Shown here in pieces: positions 1 through 8,130 of a stretch of 40,169 bases of DNA (its first letter is position 1; every line of letters begins with the position of its first letter). A program made the translations under genes and the position numbers. The DNA comes from Kiritimatiellia bacterium (GTDB lineage Bacteria; Verrucomicrobiota; Kiritimatiellia; JAAZAB01), in the NCBI GenBank assembly GCA_028715905.1, contig JAQUQV010000021.1, positions 1 through 40,169 of the forward strand, given 5' to 3'. The notes under the pieces were generated by a model. The model did no database searches and was not told the DNA's origin. It saw nothing but the letters and a program-made list of their open reading frames with translations.

Positions 1-137
1 ATGGCCGCGAAAAGCGCATCCGGCGCCGGTATGTTTGACATTTCGGCGCGCCGTAACGCTTGATCGGAATTCAGTTGCCGCCAGGCAACCACGCATCAGT
101 CCGTTTATGACAGATGAAACGTCCCTGAGGATTGAAT

Positions 138-266
138 TTGAAGGCGCAGGCATATCTTGACTTTATGCTGGGAAACTGTATGGTAATGACGGAACAGAAT
201 TACGACGAAGCGCTCAATTATTTTAACACCCGAATATTGCACGAATTTCGCGCAATATTCGGGTAA
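138..266 (+). pseudogene. TPR-like protein fragment ended by a palindromic repeat
   Basis: An open frame of 42 codons, lacking an ATG at its head (TTG at 138), reads like part of a tetratricopeptide repeat: an AYLDFMLGN helix followed by YDEALNYFN. The TPR-like match stops where the 37-bp palindrome begins, and the palindrome supplies the last residues and the stop codon. This looks like a truncated gene remnant into which, or next to which, the palindrome was placed. The TPR assignment rests on residue pattern only and the fragment is short, so it could also be a chance open frame. Confidence 0.3.
228..264. repeat. 37-bp palindromic element, copy 1
   Basis: The two arms ACCCGAATATTGC (228-240) and GCAATATTCGGGT (252-264) are perfect reverse complements, and the spacer itself continues the palindrome (CGAA T TTCG at 242-250), leaving one A/C mismatch at 241/251. 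A second copy of the same length lies at 19534-19570. The AT-rich core contrasts with the GC-rich genes. It resembles a REP-like or miniature mobile palindrome rather than a terminator, since no T run follows. Confidence 0.75.
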
Positions 267-327
267 TAAATTCAGACAAGAATATGGCTGTCATGCGGCG
301 CCGCTCAATATCTGGAAAAAATTAAAC

Positions 328-1722
328 ATGGATAAATATGATATAGCCGTCATCGGCGGCGGACCGGGCGGATATCCGGCCGCCATCCGCGCCGCGCAGC
401 TCGGCGCCAAAACAGCGCTCATTGAAAAGGAATTCCCCGGCGGCACCTGCCTGAACTGGGGCTGTATCCCGACCAAAACCCTGATCGCCGCATCCTCCTT
501 TCATGCCCGCGCCCTCCGGGAACCGCCGCCAGGCGTGAAAATTGACAAGGTGTCCTTTGTCTATTCTGAAATGATCGCCAATAAAAACAGGGTGGTCGCA
601 AAACTGCGCGGCGGCATTGCCGCCCTGCTCAAGGCCAACGGGGTTGATTTTTATCCGGCAACCGCCTCTTTCGCCGGCCGCAATCTTTTGCTTCTGAAAG
701 ATTCCACCGGCAAGGAAAGCCGGCTGGAGGCGAAACACATCGTCATTGCCGCAGGCTGCGTCTCCGCCGTGCCGGCTTTCCTGCCGCGCGACGAAAAAAT
801 CATGGAAAGCAGGGCGTTTCTTGAAATGGACAAACTGCCCGCGCGATTGATCGTCCTCGGCGGAGGAATAATCGGGTGCGAGTTGGCCGGCATGGCCGCC
901 CAGCTCGGCGCGGAAGTTACAATTGTTGAAATCCTGGAAGACATCATGGCCAATCTGGACAAGGATTTGCGCGGCGAAGTCCGGAAACATATGGAAAAGA
1001 ATCTGAAAATCCAAATATTAACCGGCCAGCCTTTGAAAAACATTGCCGTTAGCGGCAAAACCGTGAAAGGACAATGCGGCGGCAAAACCCTGGAAGCGGA
1101 ACTTCTGCTTTGCGCCGCCGGCCGGGTCCCGGTTTCGGGCGACCTGGCGCTGGAGGCATGCGGACTGAAAGCGAATGGAAAAGGATTCATTGAAACCGAC
1201 GCCGATTGCCGCACAAAGGCGGCCAATATCTTCGCCGTGGGCGACATTAACGGTAAACATCAGCTGGCCCACGCCGCCACGGCTCAGGGAATTTTCGCCG
1301 CGGAAGCCGCCCTGGGACGCCGCCGATCCCATAAGCCCGCCGTCATTCCATCCTGCATCTTTACCTCGCCGGAAATCGGCGTTGCCGGCCTGGATGAACA
1401 GGAAGCGGTAAAAACCAACCGGAAGGTTGTCATCGGCAAATTTCCGTTCGCCGCACTCGGCAAGGCGGTCTCTTCGGGCGAGACGACCGGCTTCGTCAAA
1501 TGGATCGCCGACCCGGAAAACGGGCAGCTGCTCGGCGCGGCGGCGGTCGGCGCGCACGCCACCGAGCTGATTGCCGAGGCAACTCTGGCCATTCAATCCG
1601 AACAGACTTACGAGGAACTGGGCCGGATTGTCCATGCCCATCCGACTTTTGCGGAAGCCTGGATGGAAGCGGCGCACGGCGTCGGCGGAAATTGCATCCA
1701 CGCGCCGCCGAAACATCGGTAA
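328..1722 (+). CDS. lpdA: dihydrolipoyl dehydrogenase (E3)
   Basis: A 464-residue flavoprotein disulfide reductase that would reoxidise dihydrolipoamide with NAD+ in 2-oxo-acid dehydrogenase or glycine-cleavage complexes. The N-terminal FAD-binding Rossmann motif is GGGPGGYPAA (residues 10-19), followed by the redox-active disulfide GGTCLNWGCIPTK. A second dinucleotide motif, VLGGGIIGCELA, binds NAD, and a GDI segment completes the FAD site. The C-terminal dimerisation domain carries HAHPTFAEA with the catalytic His-Glu pair. Length is normal for the family. No E1 or E2 gene lies nearby, so the partner complex cannot be named. The start has only a weak GGAAAA upstream. A relative such as a mercuric-reductase-like protein is less likely given the HxHPT motif and the short N-terminus. 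Confidence 0.92.
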   Translation: MDKYDIAVIGGGPGGYPAAIRAAQLGAKTALIEKEFPGGTCLNWGCIPTKTLIAASSFHARALREPPPGVKIDKVSFVYSEMIANKNRVVAKLRGGIAALLKANGVDFYPATASFAGRNLLLLKDSTGKESRLEAKHIVIAAGCVSAVPAFLPRDEKIMESRAFLEMDKLPARLIVLGGGIIGCELAGMAAQLGAEVTIVEILEDIMANLDKDLRGEVRKHMEKNLKIQILTGQPLKNIAVSGKTVKGQCGGKTLEAELLLCAAGRVPVSGDLALEACGLKANGKGFIETDADCRTKAANIFAVGDINGKHQLAHAATAQGIFAAEAALGRRRSHKPAVIPSCIFTSPEIGVAGLDEQEAVKTNRKVVIGKFPFAALGKAVSSGETTGFVKWIADPENGQLLGAAAVGAHATELIAEATLAIQSEQTYEELGRIVHAHPTFAEAWMEAAHGVGGNCIHAPPKHR

Positions 1723-1852
1723 ATAAAAACCATTATCACCGCCCGCTTCGCTAGGCACGGAGGACGCGGAGACAAGAAAAATAATTGGTTTTGAATTTGA
1801 AAAATAAAAAAAGATTTTGATTTACCTCTGCGGTAAAAAATCTCCTTTTCGA

Positions 1853-3109
1853 ATGAACAACGCACTACCATCCAAAATGCAGGCGGTGCGCCTGCACGGC
1901 CAGGGGTTTGAAAACATCAAGGTTGACGAAATCCCCGTGCCGGAACCGAATGCGAACCAGGCGCTCGCGCGCGTGGACGCCGCCGGAGTCTGCACCTCCA
2001 TCCTGAAACTGGTGGCACAGGGCAGTGACCATACCTTTATTAACGGCTGGGACCTTGAAAAATTCCCGGTCATCCTGGGCGACGAAGGCTCCCTTACCAT
2101 CGTGAAAACCGGTAAAAATGTAGCTAAAAAATACCCCGTCGGCAAACGATTTGTCGCCCAGCCGGCGGTGGATTCGCCGCCGATCAATTTCCGCGAACGT
2201 TACGCGCGGAACGGCGAAGGGATGGAAAAGACCGCCATCGGCTATTCCCTCCCCGGCCACATGGCGCAATACATGCTCATCACCGAGGAAACAATTGCCG
2301 CCGATTGTCTATTGCCACTGCCCTCCGAAGATATCCCCTACTTTGCCGGCGCCTTGTGCGAGCCGCTTTCCTGCGTCATTTCGGCCCAGGACCGGCACCT
2401 GCATATTTCGCAGGAAACGCCGGTTGCGCCGCGCGTGCCGAAACTGGCGCTTCTCCGGCATGGCGTCTGCGTCATAATCGGCGCCGGGGCGATGGGGCAA
2501 ATCCACGCCGAGGCGGCCCTGCGTTTCGCGCCCGCGCATCTGGTTATTCTGGACATCATGCCGGAAAGAATCGCCCAAGCGAGGAACAAACTGGACGCTA
2601 AAGCCAGAAAGGCCGGCACAACGCTGCACACGGCGCTTGCCAACGAGGGCCCGGACATTATCAGGGCAATTAGCCGCGGCAAGGGCGCCGATGATATTAT
2701 CGTCGCGGTCGGCAATCGCAAGGCGCAGATTGAATCCCAGCAGTGGCTGGCCAAGGGAGGCGTGCTCAACCTGTTCGGCGGCTTGAAACGCGGAGAGCAC
2801 ATCATTGAGCTGGACACGCTCCGCGTGCATTACGATGAAATCCGGCTCTGCGGCTCAAGCGGCGGCCGGCCGGCGGATGTGGCCGAGGCCCTGAGAATGA
2901 CGGCGGAAGGCGAATTTGACGCCGGGGACTATCTGGACATGGTCGGAAGTTTGGATCAGTTTCCGCGGGCGATTGAAATGGTCAAAAACATGGAGACCGA
3001 GGGTAAAATCGTGCTTTACCCGCATATCCGCCGCACGGAACTCATGCGCGTCAAAGCCTGGGATCGCCGTACGGAAAAAGATTTTGTCGCGCGCAAAATT
3101 TTGGGATGA
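1853..3109 (+). CDS. zinc-binding alcohol dehydrogenase, L-sorbose-1-phosphate reductase-like
   Basis: A 418-residue medium-chain dehydrogenase. The N-terminal GroES-like domain has a catalytic-zinc cysteine in AAGVCTS and a GDEGS motif where most relatives have GHE. The conserved acidic EP appears in ALCEPLSCV. The Rossmann domain has VIIGAGAMGQIHAEAA. The four-cysteine structural-zinc lobe is absent, as is usual in the SorE (sorbose-1-phosphate reductase) branch, and the chain is longer than classic alcohol dehydrogenases. It probably interconverts a ketose or ketose phosphate and a polyol; the substrate is inferred only. The ATG at 1853 is preferred over an in-frame TTG at 1817 because the domain begins shortly after it. 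Its 3' end overlaps the convergent deacetylase gene by 59 bases. Confidence 0.8.
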   Translation: MNNALPSKMQAVRLHGQGFENIKVDEIPVPEPNANQALARVDAAGVCTSILKLVAQGSDHTFINGWDLEKFPVILGDEGSLTIVKTGKNVAKKYPVGKRFVAQPAVDSPPINFRERYARNGEGMEKTAIGYSLPGHMAQYMLITEETIAADCLLPLPSEDIPYFAGALCEPLSCVISAQDRHLHISQETPVAPRVPKLALLRHGVCVIIGAGAMGQIHAEAALRFAPAHLVILDIMPERIAQARNKLDAKARKAGTTLHTALANEGPDIIRAISRGKGADDIIVAVGNRKAQIESQQWLAKGGVLNLFGGLKRGEHIIELDTLRVHYDEIRLCGSSGGRPADVAEALRMTAEGEFDAGDYLDMVGSLDQFPRAIEMVKNMETEGKIVLYPHIRRTELMRVKAWDRRTEKDFVARKILG

Positions 3110-4043
3110 CTTTCCCGCGCTTCCTTAAAACACCTTGGGGGGGGGGGCGCAAGCCAACCGCGGAGCACGCTTTGATAATCACTTCGTTTTGCGGATTGCC
3201 GGCATATTGCGTGCGGAACCCATCCATTTGAACCGCCCCTTCCGCATCCGGGAAAAACGGTTCTATGCGCCAGAACGCTTCGGCAAAGGACGCGCCGGCA
3301 TATTTGCCCCAAAATGCATTCTGGGCCATGCAATATTGGCGCCTGGCTCCCAACCGCTGGTCCGCGCATTGCGACACAAAACAATCGGTGGCTTTCAGTT
3401 TCAGCTCCATTAATTCGCTTATATCCACAAAATCAGTCGGCCAATACGACATCACCGGAGCCCGGCTGGCCTGCTCGTAAGCGTAGATACGGCAATTGAT
3501 TTTACTTTCAATAAATAATTTACGGCATGAGCGCCAGACCAGATTAAAAACCAGATAGTGCTCATAATGCGCGTCGCACGGATTGGGGACCAGAATGATT
3601 TCAGGTTTTCGCCGCTCTATAAATCCGGCCACGTAATCAATACTTGCCGGATTGTTGCACGCCTCGGTTATGAATTCCCGCCCCGGCATTTGTTTCATGA
3701 GATATTCATATTCTTCGGACGCGCAACGCATGCCGTCCAGCCGCACGCGCTCAAGCGTGCCCGGCTTGTAATAATAAGAGCTCTTGAAATCCCAGAAACA
3801 CACTTCTTGCGCGCCGAGCAAAGCGGCGGCTTTCTGCGATTCTCTCTTGCGGATGGCAATGATTTCCTCGTTGCCAGGGAAGCTGTCGCGCGCTTTTTCA
3901 TCCGGGGTCGGATTATAGTGGGGCGTGGTAGTCGCGTTTACGTATGTGCAACGGCAGCCTTCCGCGGCAAATTTTGCGAATGTCCCGCCGCAATGGGTTT
4001 CAAGATCGTCCTCGTGCGCTCCGATGGCAATTAAGGTTTTCAT
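3051..4043 (-). CDS. PIG-L/LmbE-family deacetylase
   Basis: A 330-residue PIG-L family protein, zinc-dependent N-deacetylases acting on N-acetylglucosaminyl conjugates and related sugars. Zinc ligands are visible in AIGAHEDDLETH (the family usually has AHPDD) and in the later HYEHYLV segment. The ATG at 4043 follows an AGGAAG site; an adjoining TTG is less likely. It is the last gene of a long minus-strand sugar-catabolic cluster, 48 bases below a Gfo/Idh gene, suggesting removal of an acetyl group from an N-acetylated sugar. The 3' end contains an 11-base C tract (3137-3147). With one C fewer the frame would end at once in KVF-stop, so the last ~25 residues, which overlap the convergent dehydrogenase gene, are doubtful. 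Confidence 0.85.
   Translation of the reverse strand: MKTLIAIGAHEDDLETHCGGTFAKFAAEGCRCTYVNATTTPHYNPTPDEKARDSFPGNEEIIAIRKRESQKAAALLGAQEVCFWDFKSSYYYKPGTLERVRLDGMRCASEEYEYLMKQMPGREFITEACNNPASIDYVAGFIERRKPEIILVPNPCDAHYEHYLVFNLVWRSCRKLFIESKINCRIYAYEQASRAPVMSYWPTDFVDISELMELKLKATDCFVSQCADQRLGARRQYCMAQNAFWGKYAGASFAEAFWRIEPFFPDAEGAVQMDGFRTQYAGNPQNEVIIKACSAVGLRPPPQGVLRKRGKVIPKFCARQNLFPYGDPRL
3137..3147. repeat. 11-bp G/C homopolymer in the deacetylase 3' end
   Basis: Eleven consecutive G on the plus strand (C in the deacetylase mRNA) fall inside the reading frame of the minus-strand deacetylase. Loss of a single base puts a TAA about four codons downstream, near 3125, which would also remove the coding overlap with the plus-strand dehydrogenase. 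Either a sequencing length error or a slippage-prone tract explains it. Confidence 0.8.
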
Positions 4044-4091
4044 CAACGCCTGCTTCCTTGCGGCACAATCACGGCGTGCTTCCGCTTTTTA

Positions 4092-5285
4092 TCAGTCCAG
4101 ATGAACGTAATAATCCCATTTTTCGGCCGGCACTGGCAGAGGCTGATTCAACAGGACCGATTTCATCGCCAGTTCCGAAAGGAAAGTGGCGCGGTAGCCG
4201 TCCATTTCATCGCAGGGCGGCCTGGTATTTTCAAGAATTGAATCTATGAATCCGTTGAACATCAGCGTATAACCGTGGTCAGCCTGCAGTTCATGCCACA
4301 CTTTTCTCATGTTCCCCGTCCCCTTGCTGGTGGCCAGGCGTTTTTTCATGAAACCGGCCATTCCGCCTTCTTTGCCGATTTTCGGCAATGGATCGCGCGC
4401 CATGGGGAAAACTTCACGCTCCTTTCCCGGCCGGCCGTAATACTGGTTTTCCAGGAAAAACTCCATCCGGAACAAGGCGCCGTCGCAGGCAATCTCATAC
4501 ATCTCCTTCGGATAATCAAAAGTGCCGTTCGGCGTCATGATAATCGTGGCGGCATTGCCGCTCTGGAACGCGAGATGAATGCCGTAACGCATGCGGGTTG
4601 ACCCCCAGGCGCGCACTTCCACCGGACGCTCGTTGTCAAAGAGCCAGCAGGCCAGGTCAAGCCAGTGGGCGGCCTCGCCGATAATCAGTCCGCCGCCATG
4701 GAACGGGTCAAGGTGCACCATGCGGTAACTGGCGCTTTCATCCTGCACCCTTACCAGAAAATCAGTGGCCTTTTCCTCCTCCAGCCGGTCGTGGGCAGTT
4801 TCAATGTAACGCCAGGGCTGCCGTTTCGGCCTGGCCTGGTGTTGGCGCCACTCGCGCTTGAGCGCGGTAACCGCCGGCGCCAGGCGCCGCATGTAATCAA
4901 CGCAAAGCTTGACTTTGGCGCGCCGGACCGCGCGGATGATATCGTAGCATTCTTTTTCCGTCATCGCCAGCGGCTTTTCGCAGAAAATATGCTTGCCGTG
5001 CGCGGCCGCGCTTTCAATAATGGGCACGCGCGCCTCGTGGGTGGTGGCGATGCAGACAATATCAACTTCCGGGTCCTCGGTTACTTCCTTGAAATCGGCG
5101 GTGGTTTGTACTGCCTTGAATTGGCCGGCGAAAAGGCGCGCGTTTTTTTCCACCACATCGCACGCCCATTTAAACCCGGCCACGTGGGGGTTCGCCAAAG
5201 CGTTCGGCCCGTGCTGCTCCCGCCCGAAAGCTCCGCATCCAATCTGTCCGACCACGAATTTTTCTTTTTTGTTCCGCATATTCAT
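4092..5285 (-). CDS. Gfo/Idh/MocA-family oxidoreductase A
   Basis: A 397-residue NAD(P)-dependent dehydrogenase. The N-terminal Rossmann fold begins with VGQIGCGAFGREQHG, and the family signature HIFCEKPLAMT, with the catalytic EKP lysine, follows near residue 105-115. The C-terminal alpha/beta domain contains EAAHWLDLACWLF, an HWxD-type active-site segment. Such enzymes oxidise or reduce sugars, inositols or sugar acids; the substrate is not readable from sequence. The start at 5285 is chosen because AAAGGG sits 6 bases upstream; an ATG at 5300 would lie inside the preceding gene's stop region. It follows the next Gfo/Idh gene by only 11 bases, so the two are surely co-transcribed. Confidence 0.88.
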   Translation of the reverse strand: MNMRNKKEKFVVGQIGCGAFGREQHGPNALANPHVAGFKWACDVVEKNARLFAGQFKAVQTTADFKEVTEDPEVDIVCIATTHEARVPIIESAAAHGKHIFCEKPLAMTEKECYDIIRAVRRAKVKLCVDYMRRLAPAVTALKREWRQHQARPKRQPWRYIETAHDRLEEEKATDFLVRVQDESASYRMVHLDPFHGGGLIIGEAAHWLDLACWLFDNERPVEVRAWGSTRMRYGIHLAFQSGNAATIIMTPNGTFDYPKEMYEIACDGALFRMEFFLENQYYGRPGKEREVFPMARDPLPKIGKEGGMAGFMKKRLATSKGTGNMRKVWHELQADHGYTLMFNGFIDSILENTRPPCDEMDGYRATFLSELAMKSVLLNQPLPVPAEKWDYYVHLD

Positions 5286-5296
5286 TGATTTCCCTT

Positions 5297-6502
5297 TCAT
5301 TTTTTAACCGCGCCGACCTGGCGCACTTTTACAAACCGGCCGGTCAACGACGATTCCTTGGCCGCCAGGCAGGCATAAACGCTCTGGATGCCGATTGGCA
5401 ACGGCGTTATGGATTTGGCGCGCCCCCTTATGACATCAAGAAAATTGCGCCCAAGCTCAATATCACCGCCGAAATGGCTGGCGACGCCGGCCGGAGTGGC
5501 AACATCAGTGAACGGCTCATGATGGCGGACGTTTTTAAGCTCGTTTTTATACCAGTCAAAACCAACCGTGCCAAGGTACCCGCTGACAATCGCGCCGCGC
5601 GCGGAAGCGTCGCGCCGCGAAAAGAAAACCTGCGAATAAACCCCGTGCGCGCCCGATGCGAACCGGAGCAGGGCGCTGGAACAATCCTCGTTCATGCCGG
5701 TTTTGGGGGAGCCGCAATCCACGCTGAAAGTGCAAAGATGATCATCACGGCTGCCGGAACCATTCCGGAACCGGTTTTGCGGGCTTTCTCGGCAAGTCCT
5801 TTGTTCGGCGCATTTGCCGCAGGTCAATCCGGCCCGTTTTTTGCCGCCGAACACCCGGCCCCAGTTGGCCATGGCCGCCACCTGCGTGATTTCCGCCCCC
5901 ATGAGAAACGTCAGGTAATCAAAATCATGGGTTGCTTTCTGCAGGAACAAGCCCTGGGTAACTTTATAATCGCGATACCCCTTTTCCCAGTAAGCAGCGC
6001 CGTACGACACATAATTAACGGCGCTAATATGCTCCGCCGAACCGACCGCCCCGGCCTGGATCAGCCGGCGCGCATGAACGCAAAGGGGCGAGACGCGCAG
6101 CGGAAAACTGACCACCACCGGCGGCGATTTTGACCGCAGGAAGGCATGCTCCAGGCTGACGGCCTGGCGCATGTTAACACTCACTGGTTTTTCCAGAAAA
6201 ACCGGTATATCGTAGCACGCGGCCTGAAGCGCATAAGGCGTATGCAAGTTGCACCGGGTGCCGATAAGCAAGCCGTCCAGTTTTGCCCGGCGCGCCATTT
6301 CGTCAATGGTTTTATAAAAAACAACGTCCCGGCAATCGCGCTCATCAAGCCGCGCGCGGGCGCCGGTTTCATCGGGATCAACGATCCCGGCCACGCGGAT
6401 TTCAGGCTGAACCGATTCCGGCTCCGCCTTGCGTAATACGTGCCGGATAAAAGCGCTTACCCGCTTGCCATGCCCAACCACTCCCAGACGAATAACACTC
6501 AT
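5297..6502 (-). CDS. Gfo/Idh/MocA-family oxidoreductase B with cysteine-rich insert
   Basis: A 401-residue member of the Gfo/Idh/MocA family with the Rossmann start LGVVGHGKRVSAF, the EKP motif in VFLEKPVSVN and the family HDFDYL segment (KATHDFDYLTFLMG). A cysteine-rich stretch near residues 228-265 (CGKCAEQRTC followed by two more Cys) is absent from the other two family members here and could bind a metal. A good Shine-Dalgarno (AAGGAGAAT) precedes the ATG. The gene sits between a VOC protein and Gfo/Idh A in the same operon. The different inserts and low similarity of the three paralogues argue for successive steps of one pathway rather than recent duplicates. Confidence 0.87.
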   Translation of the reverse strand: MSVIRLGVVGHGKRVSAFIRHVLRKAEPESVQPEIRVAGIVDPDETGARARLDERDCRDVVFYKTIDEMARRAKLDGLLIGTRCNLHTPYALQAACYDIPVFLEKPVSVNMRQAVSLEHAFLRSKSPPVVVSFPLRVSPLCVHARRLIQAGAVGSAEHISAVNYVSYGAAYWEKGYRDYKVTQGLFLQKATHDFDYLTFLMGAEITQVAAMANWGRVFGGKKRAGLTCGKCAEQRTCRESPQNRFRNGSGSRDDHLCTFSVDCGSPKTGMNEDCSSALLRFASGAHGVYSQVFFSRRDASARGAIVSGYLGTVGFDWYKNELKNVRHHEPFTDVATPAGVASHFGGDIELGRNFLDVIRGRAKSITPLPIGIQSVYACLAAKESSLTGRFVKVRQVGAVKK

Positions 6503-6560
6503 AATTCTCCTTAAACATCTATAAGTGCACAGGGGGCTCGCGCCCCGCGGCGATACAACC

Positions 6561-6917
6561 TCATTTTTCCTTGTGCTGAACGTTAAACCAGGCGTTTTCG
6601 CCTTTCAGATACTGCATCAGTTCAATGACGGCGCCGTCTTTTGTTTCAAAAAAACCGACGCGCACGAAACCGCCGACTTCAAACGGCTCCAGGAGAATTT
6701 TCAGGCCGGCGGAGGCCTTGTCAAAATCCTCAACCTGATAGGCGACGTGCGCCTGATAACGCACGGCGTTTTTCACGGGAGAATTCGGCTCGTAGCGCAG
6801 CCATTCAATATGAAAAGGATGGCTTTTCGGATCGGTCACCCACACCCGGGTGGCCTCCACCCAGTTCTCATCCGCTTTCTTTTCAGTTGTAATCAGGCCG
6901 ATATGGTCAAATTTCAT
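6561..6917 (-). CDS. VOC-superfamily (glyoxalase/bleomycin-resistance fold) protein
   Basis: A 118-residue single-domain protein with the VOC pattern: an N-terminal metal-binding His in MKFDHIGLIT, a central strand with AVRYQAHVAYQVEDFDKA, and a C-terminal glutamate strand, KDGAVIELMQYL. Members are metal-dependent isomerases, epimerases, lyases or dioxygenases. The location between two Gfo/Idh genes suggests an epimerase or isomerase of a keto-sugar intermediate, which is an inference. It lies 58 bases before one Gfo/Idh gene and 74 after another. Only a distant AAAGG precedes the ATG. Confidence 0.78.
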   Translation of the reverse strand: MKFDHIGLITTEKKADENWVEATRVWVTDPKSHPFHIEWLRYEPNSPVKNAVRYQAHVAYQVEDFDKASAGLKILLEPFEVGGFVRVGFFETKDGAVIELMQYLKGENAWFNVQHKEK

Positions 6918-6991
6918 AATCGCTATGCAACCTTTCCTTATTTTTTATGATCTTCACTTTGTGCTTTCTGCCTCTGTGCCTATCTTCCTTC

Positions 6992-7993
6992 TTAAAACAA
7001 TTTCACAACCTCCCCCGATTCCGCCGACTGCTCCGCCGCGCACATGGCCGCGACCGCGGCCTTGGACTCAACGGGGGTGATGACTTCCGGTTTTTTGCCC
7101 GCGCGGACGCAGTCAATAAAATACTCCAGCTCCATCCGCAAAACACCAACCCGCCGTCCGTGCAGATGCGGCCAGTAGACCGTGTCGGGCTTACGCATCC
7201 CTCCGGCATCGTTAATGGTCAGCCCCGCGTCGCCGCAATCAATATAAACGGCGCCCTTCTCGCCGATGACTTCCATGCGCGCGTCAATCGCAAAGGGCGT
7301 GCTGTCCGGCAGCGCCCAGACGGTTTCAATGACGCCGACGGCGCCGCCGGCAAACCGGCACATGGCCCAGCCGATATCCGGATATTTATAATCATGCACG
7401 CGGACGTTCCGGGCGTAGACCGAAGCAATCCGGTCGCGCGTCAGCCAGAGCATGATGTCCACGTCGTGAATGCCGTCGCCCATCAGGGGGGAAATCTTGT
7501 CCAGCACCCCGCCGGCGACGGATGCGGGCAGGTTGCGCGCGGCATGCATGGAAACAATCCGTCCGATGCGGCCTTCGTCCACCGCCTCCTTGGCCATGGC
7601 CACGCGCGGATCAAAACGGCAGATGTGGCCGACCATGAATATCGCCCGCGCCCCGACGGAAGCAGCGATAATGGCATCGCAATCCTCCGGCGTAGCGGCC
7701 ATCGGTTTTTCAAGAAATACATGTTTCCCGGACTGCAACGCGGCCACGGCAATATCGCGGTGATCATTGATGTGGGTTACGATGCTGACCGCGTCAATTT
7801 CAGAATCGTTCAAAAGGTCATGATAGTCCGTATAGGTTTTCGGGACATTGAACCTTTCCGCTGTTTCCCTGAGCCGGCCAGCGCGCCGGGTGCAGAGAGC
7901 GGAAAGAGTCACCCCCGGCATGTTTTGCAGAACCTCGGCGTGTTTTTCGCCGAAAAAACCGAGCCCGATGATGCCGTATCTTATTTGTTGCAT
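6992..7993 (-). CDS. Gfo/Idh/MocA-family oxidoreductase C
   Basis: A 333-residue dehydrogenase with the cleanest family signatures in the cluster: YGIIGLGFFGEKHAEVL at the N-terminus, HVFLEKPMAATPEDCDAI with the EKP lysine, and GDGIHDVDIMLWL in the active-site helix. It resembles inositol- and glucose-fructose-oxidoreductase-like enzymes, but a substrate cannot be given. An excellent GGAGGAAT site precedes the ATG. A 137-base gap separates it from the upstream epimerase gene, longer than elsewhere in the cluster, so an internal promoter is possible. That gap contains a degenerate copy of a CAGAGGC-type intergenic repeat and nothing else recognisable. Confidence 0.9.
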   Translation of the reverse strand: MQQIRYGIIGLGFFGEKHAEVLQNMPGVTLSALCTRRAGRLRETAERFNVPKTYTDYHDLLNDSEIDAVSIVTHINDHRDIAVAALQSGKHVFLEKPMAATPEDCDAIIAASVGARAIFMVGHICRFDPRVAMAKEAVDEGRIGRIVSMHAARNLPASVAGGVLDKISPLMGDGIHDVDIMLWLTRDRIASVYARNVRVHDYKYPDIGWAMCRFAGGAVGVIETVWALPDSTPFAIDARMEVIGEKGAVYIDCGDAGLTINDAGGMRKPDTVYWPHLHGRRVGVLRMELEYFIDCVRAGKKPEVITPVESKAAVAAMCAAEQSAESGEVVKLF

Positions 7994-8130
7994 GATTATT
8001 CCTCCAGAAATATTTTTTTTGCCCCAGAGACGATGAGGTCGCAGAGGCGGAGCGTTTTTATTATTCTGATTTCATTAACATGATTTTTTTTCCGGCGTTC
8101 GGCTATTTCAAGCAAAACGGGCGGTTAAAA

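Larger units (their letters stand above)
1..327. other. leading intergenic stretch with decayed coding remnants
   Basis: No complete gene is visible here. A short open frame from base 1 closes with TGA at 61-63 and may be the tail of a gene beginning before the window. After that come a TPR-like fragment (138-266) and a 37-bp palindrome (228-264), described separately. The last 60 bases before the next gene show no strong ribosome binding site or obvious promoter. Confidence 0.4.

Noticed and set aside
322-1014. Long open frame on the minus strand opposite lpdA
   Set aside because: It mirrors a well-supported dehydrogenase gene; high GC leaves few stops in antisense frames, and the translation has no recognisable motif.
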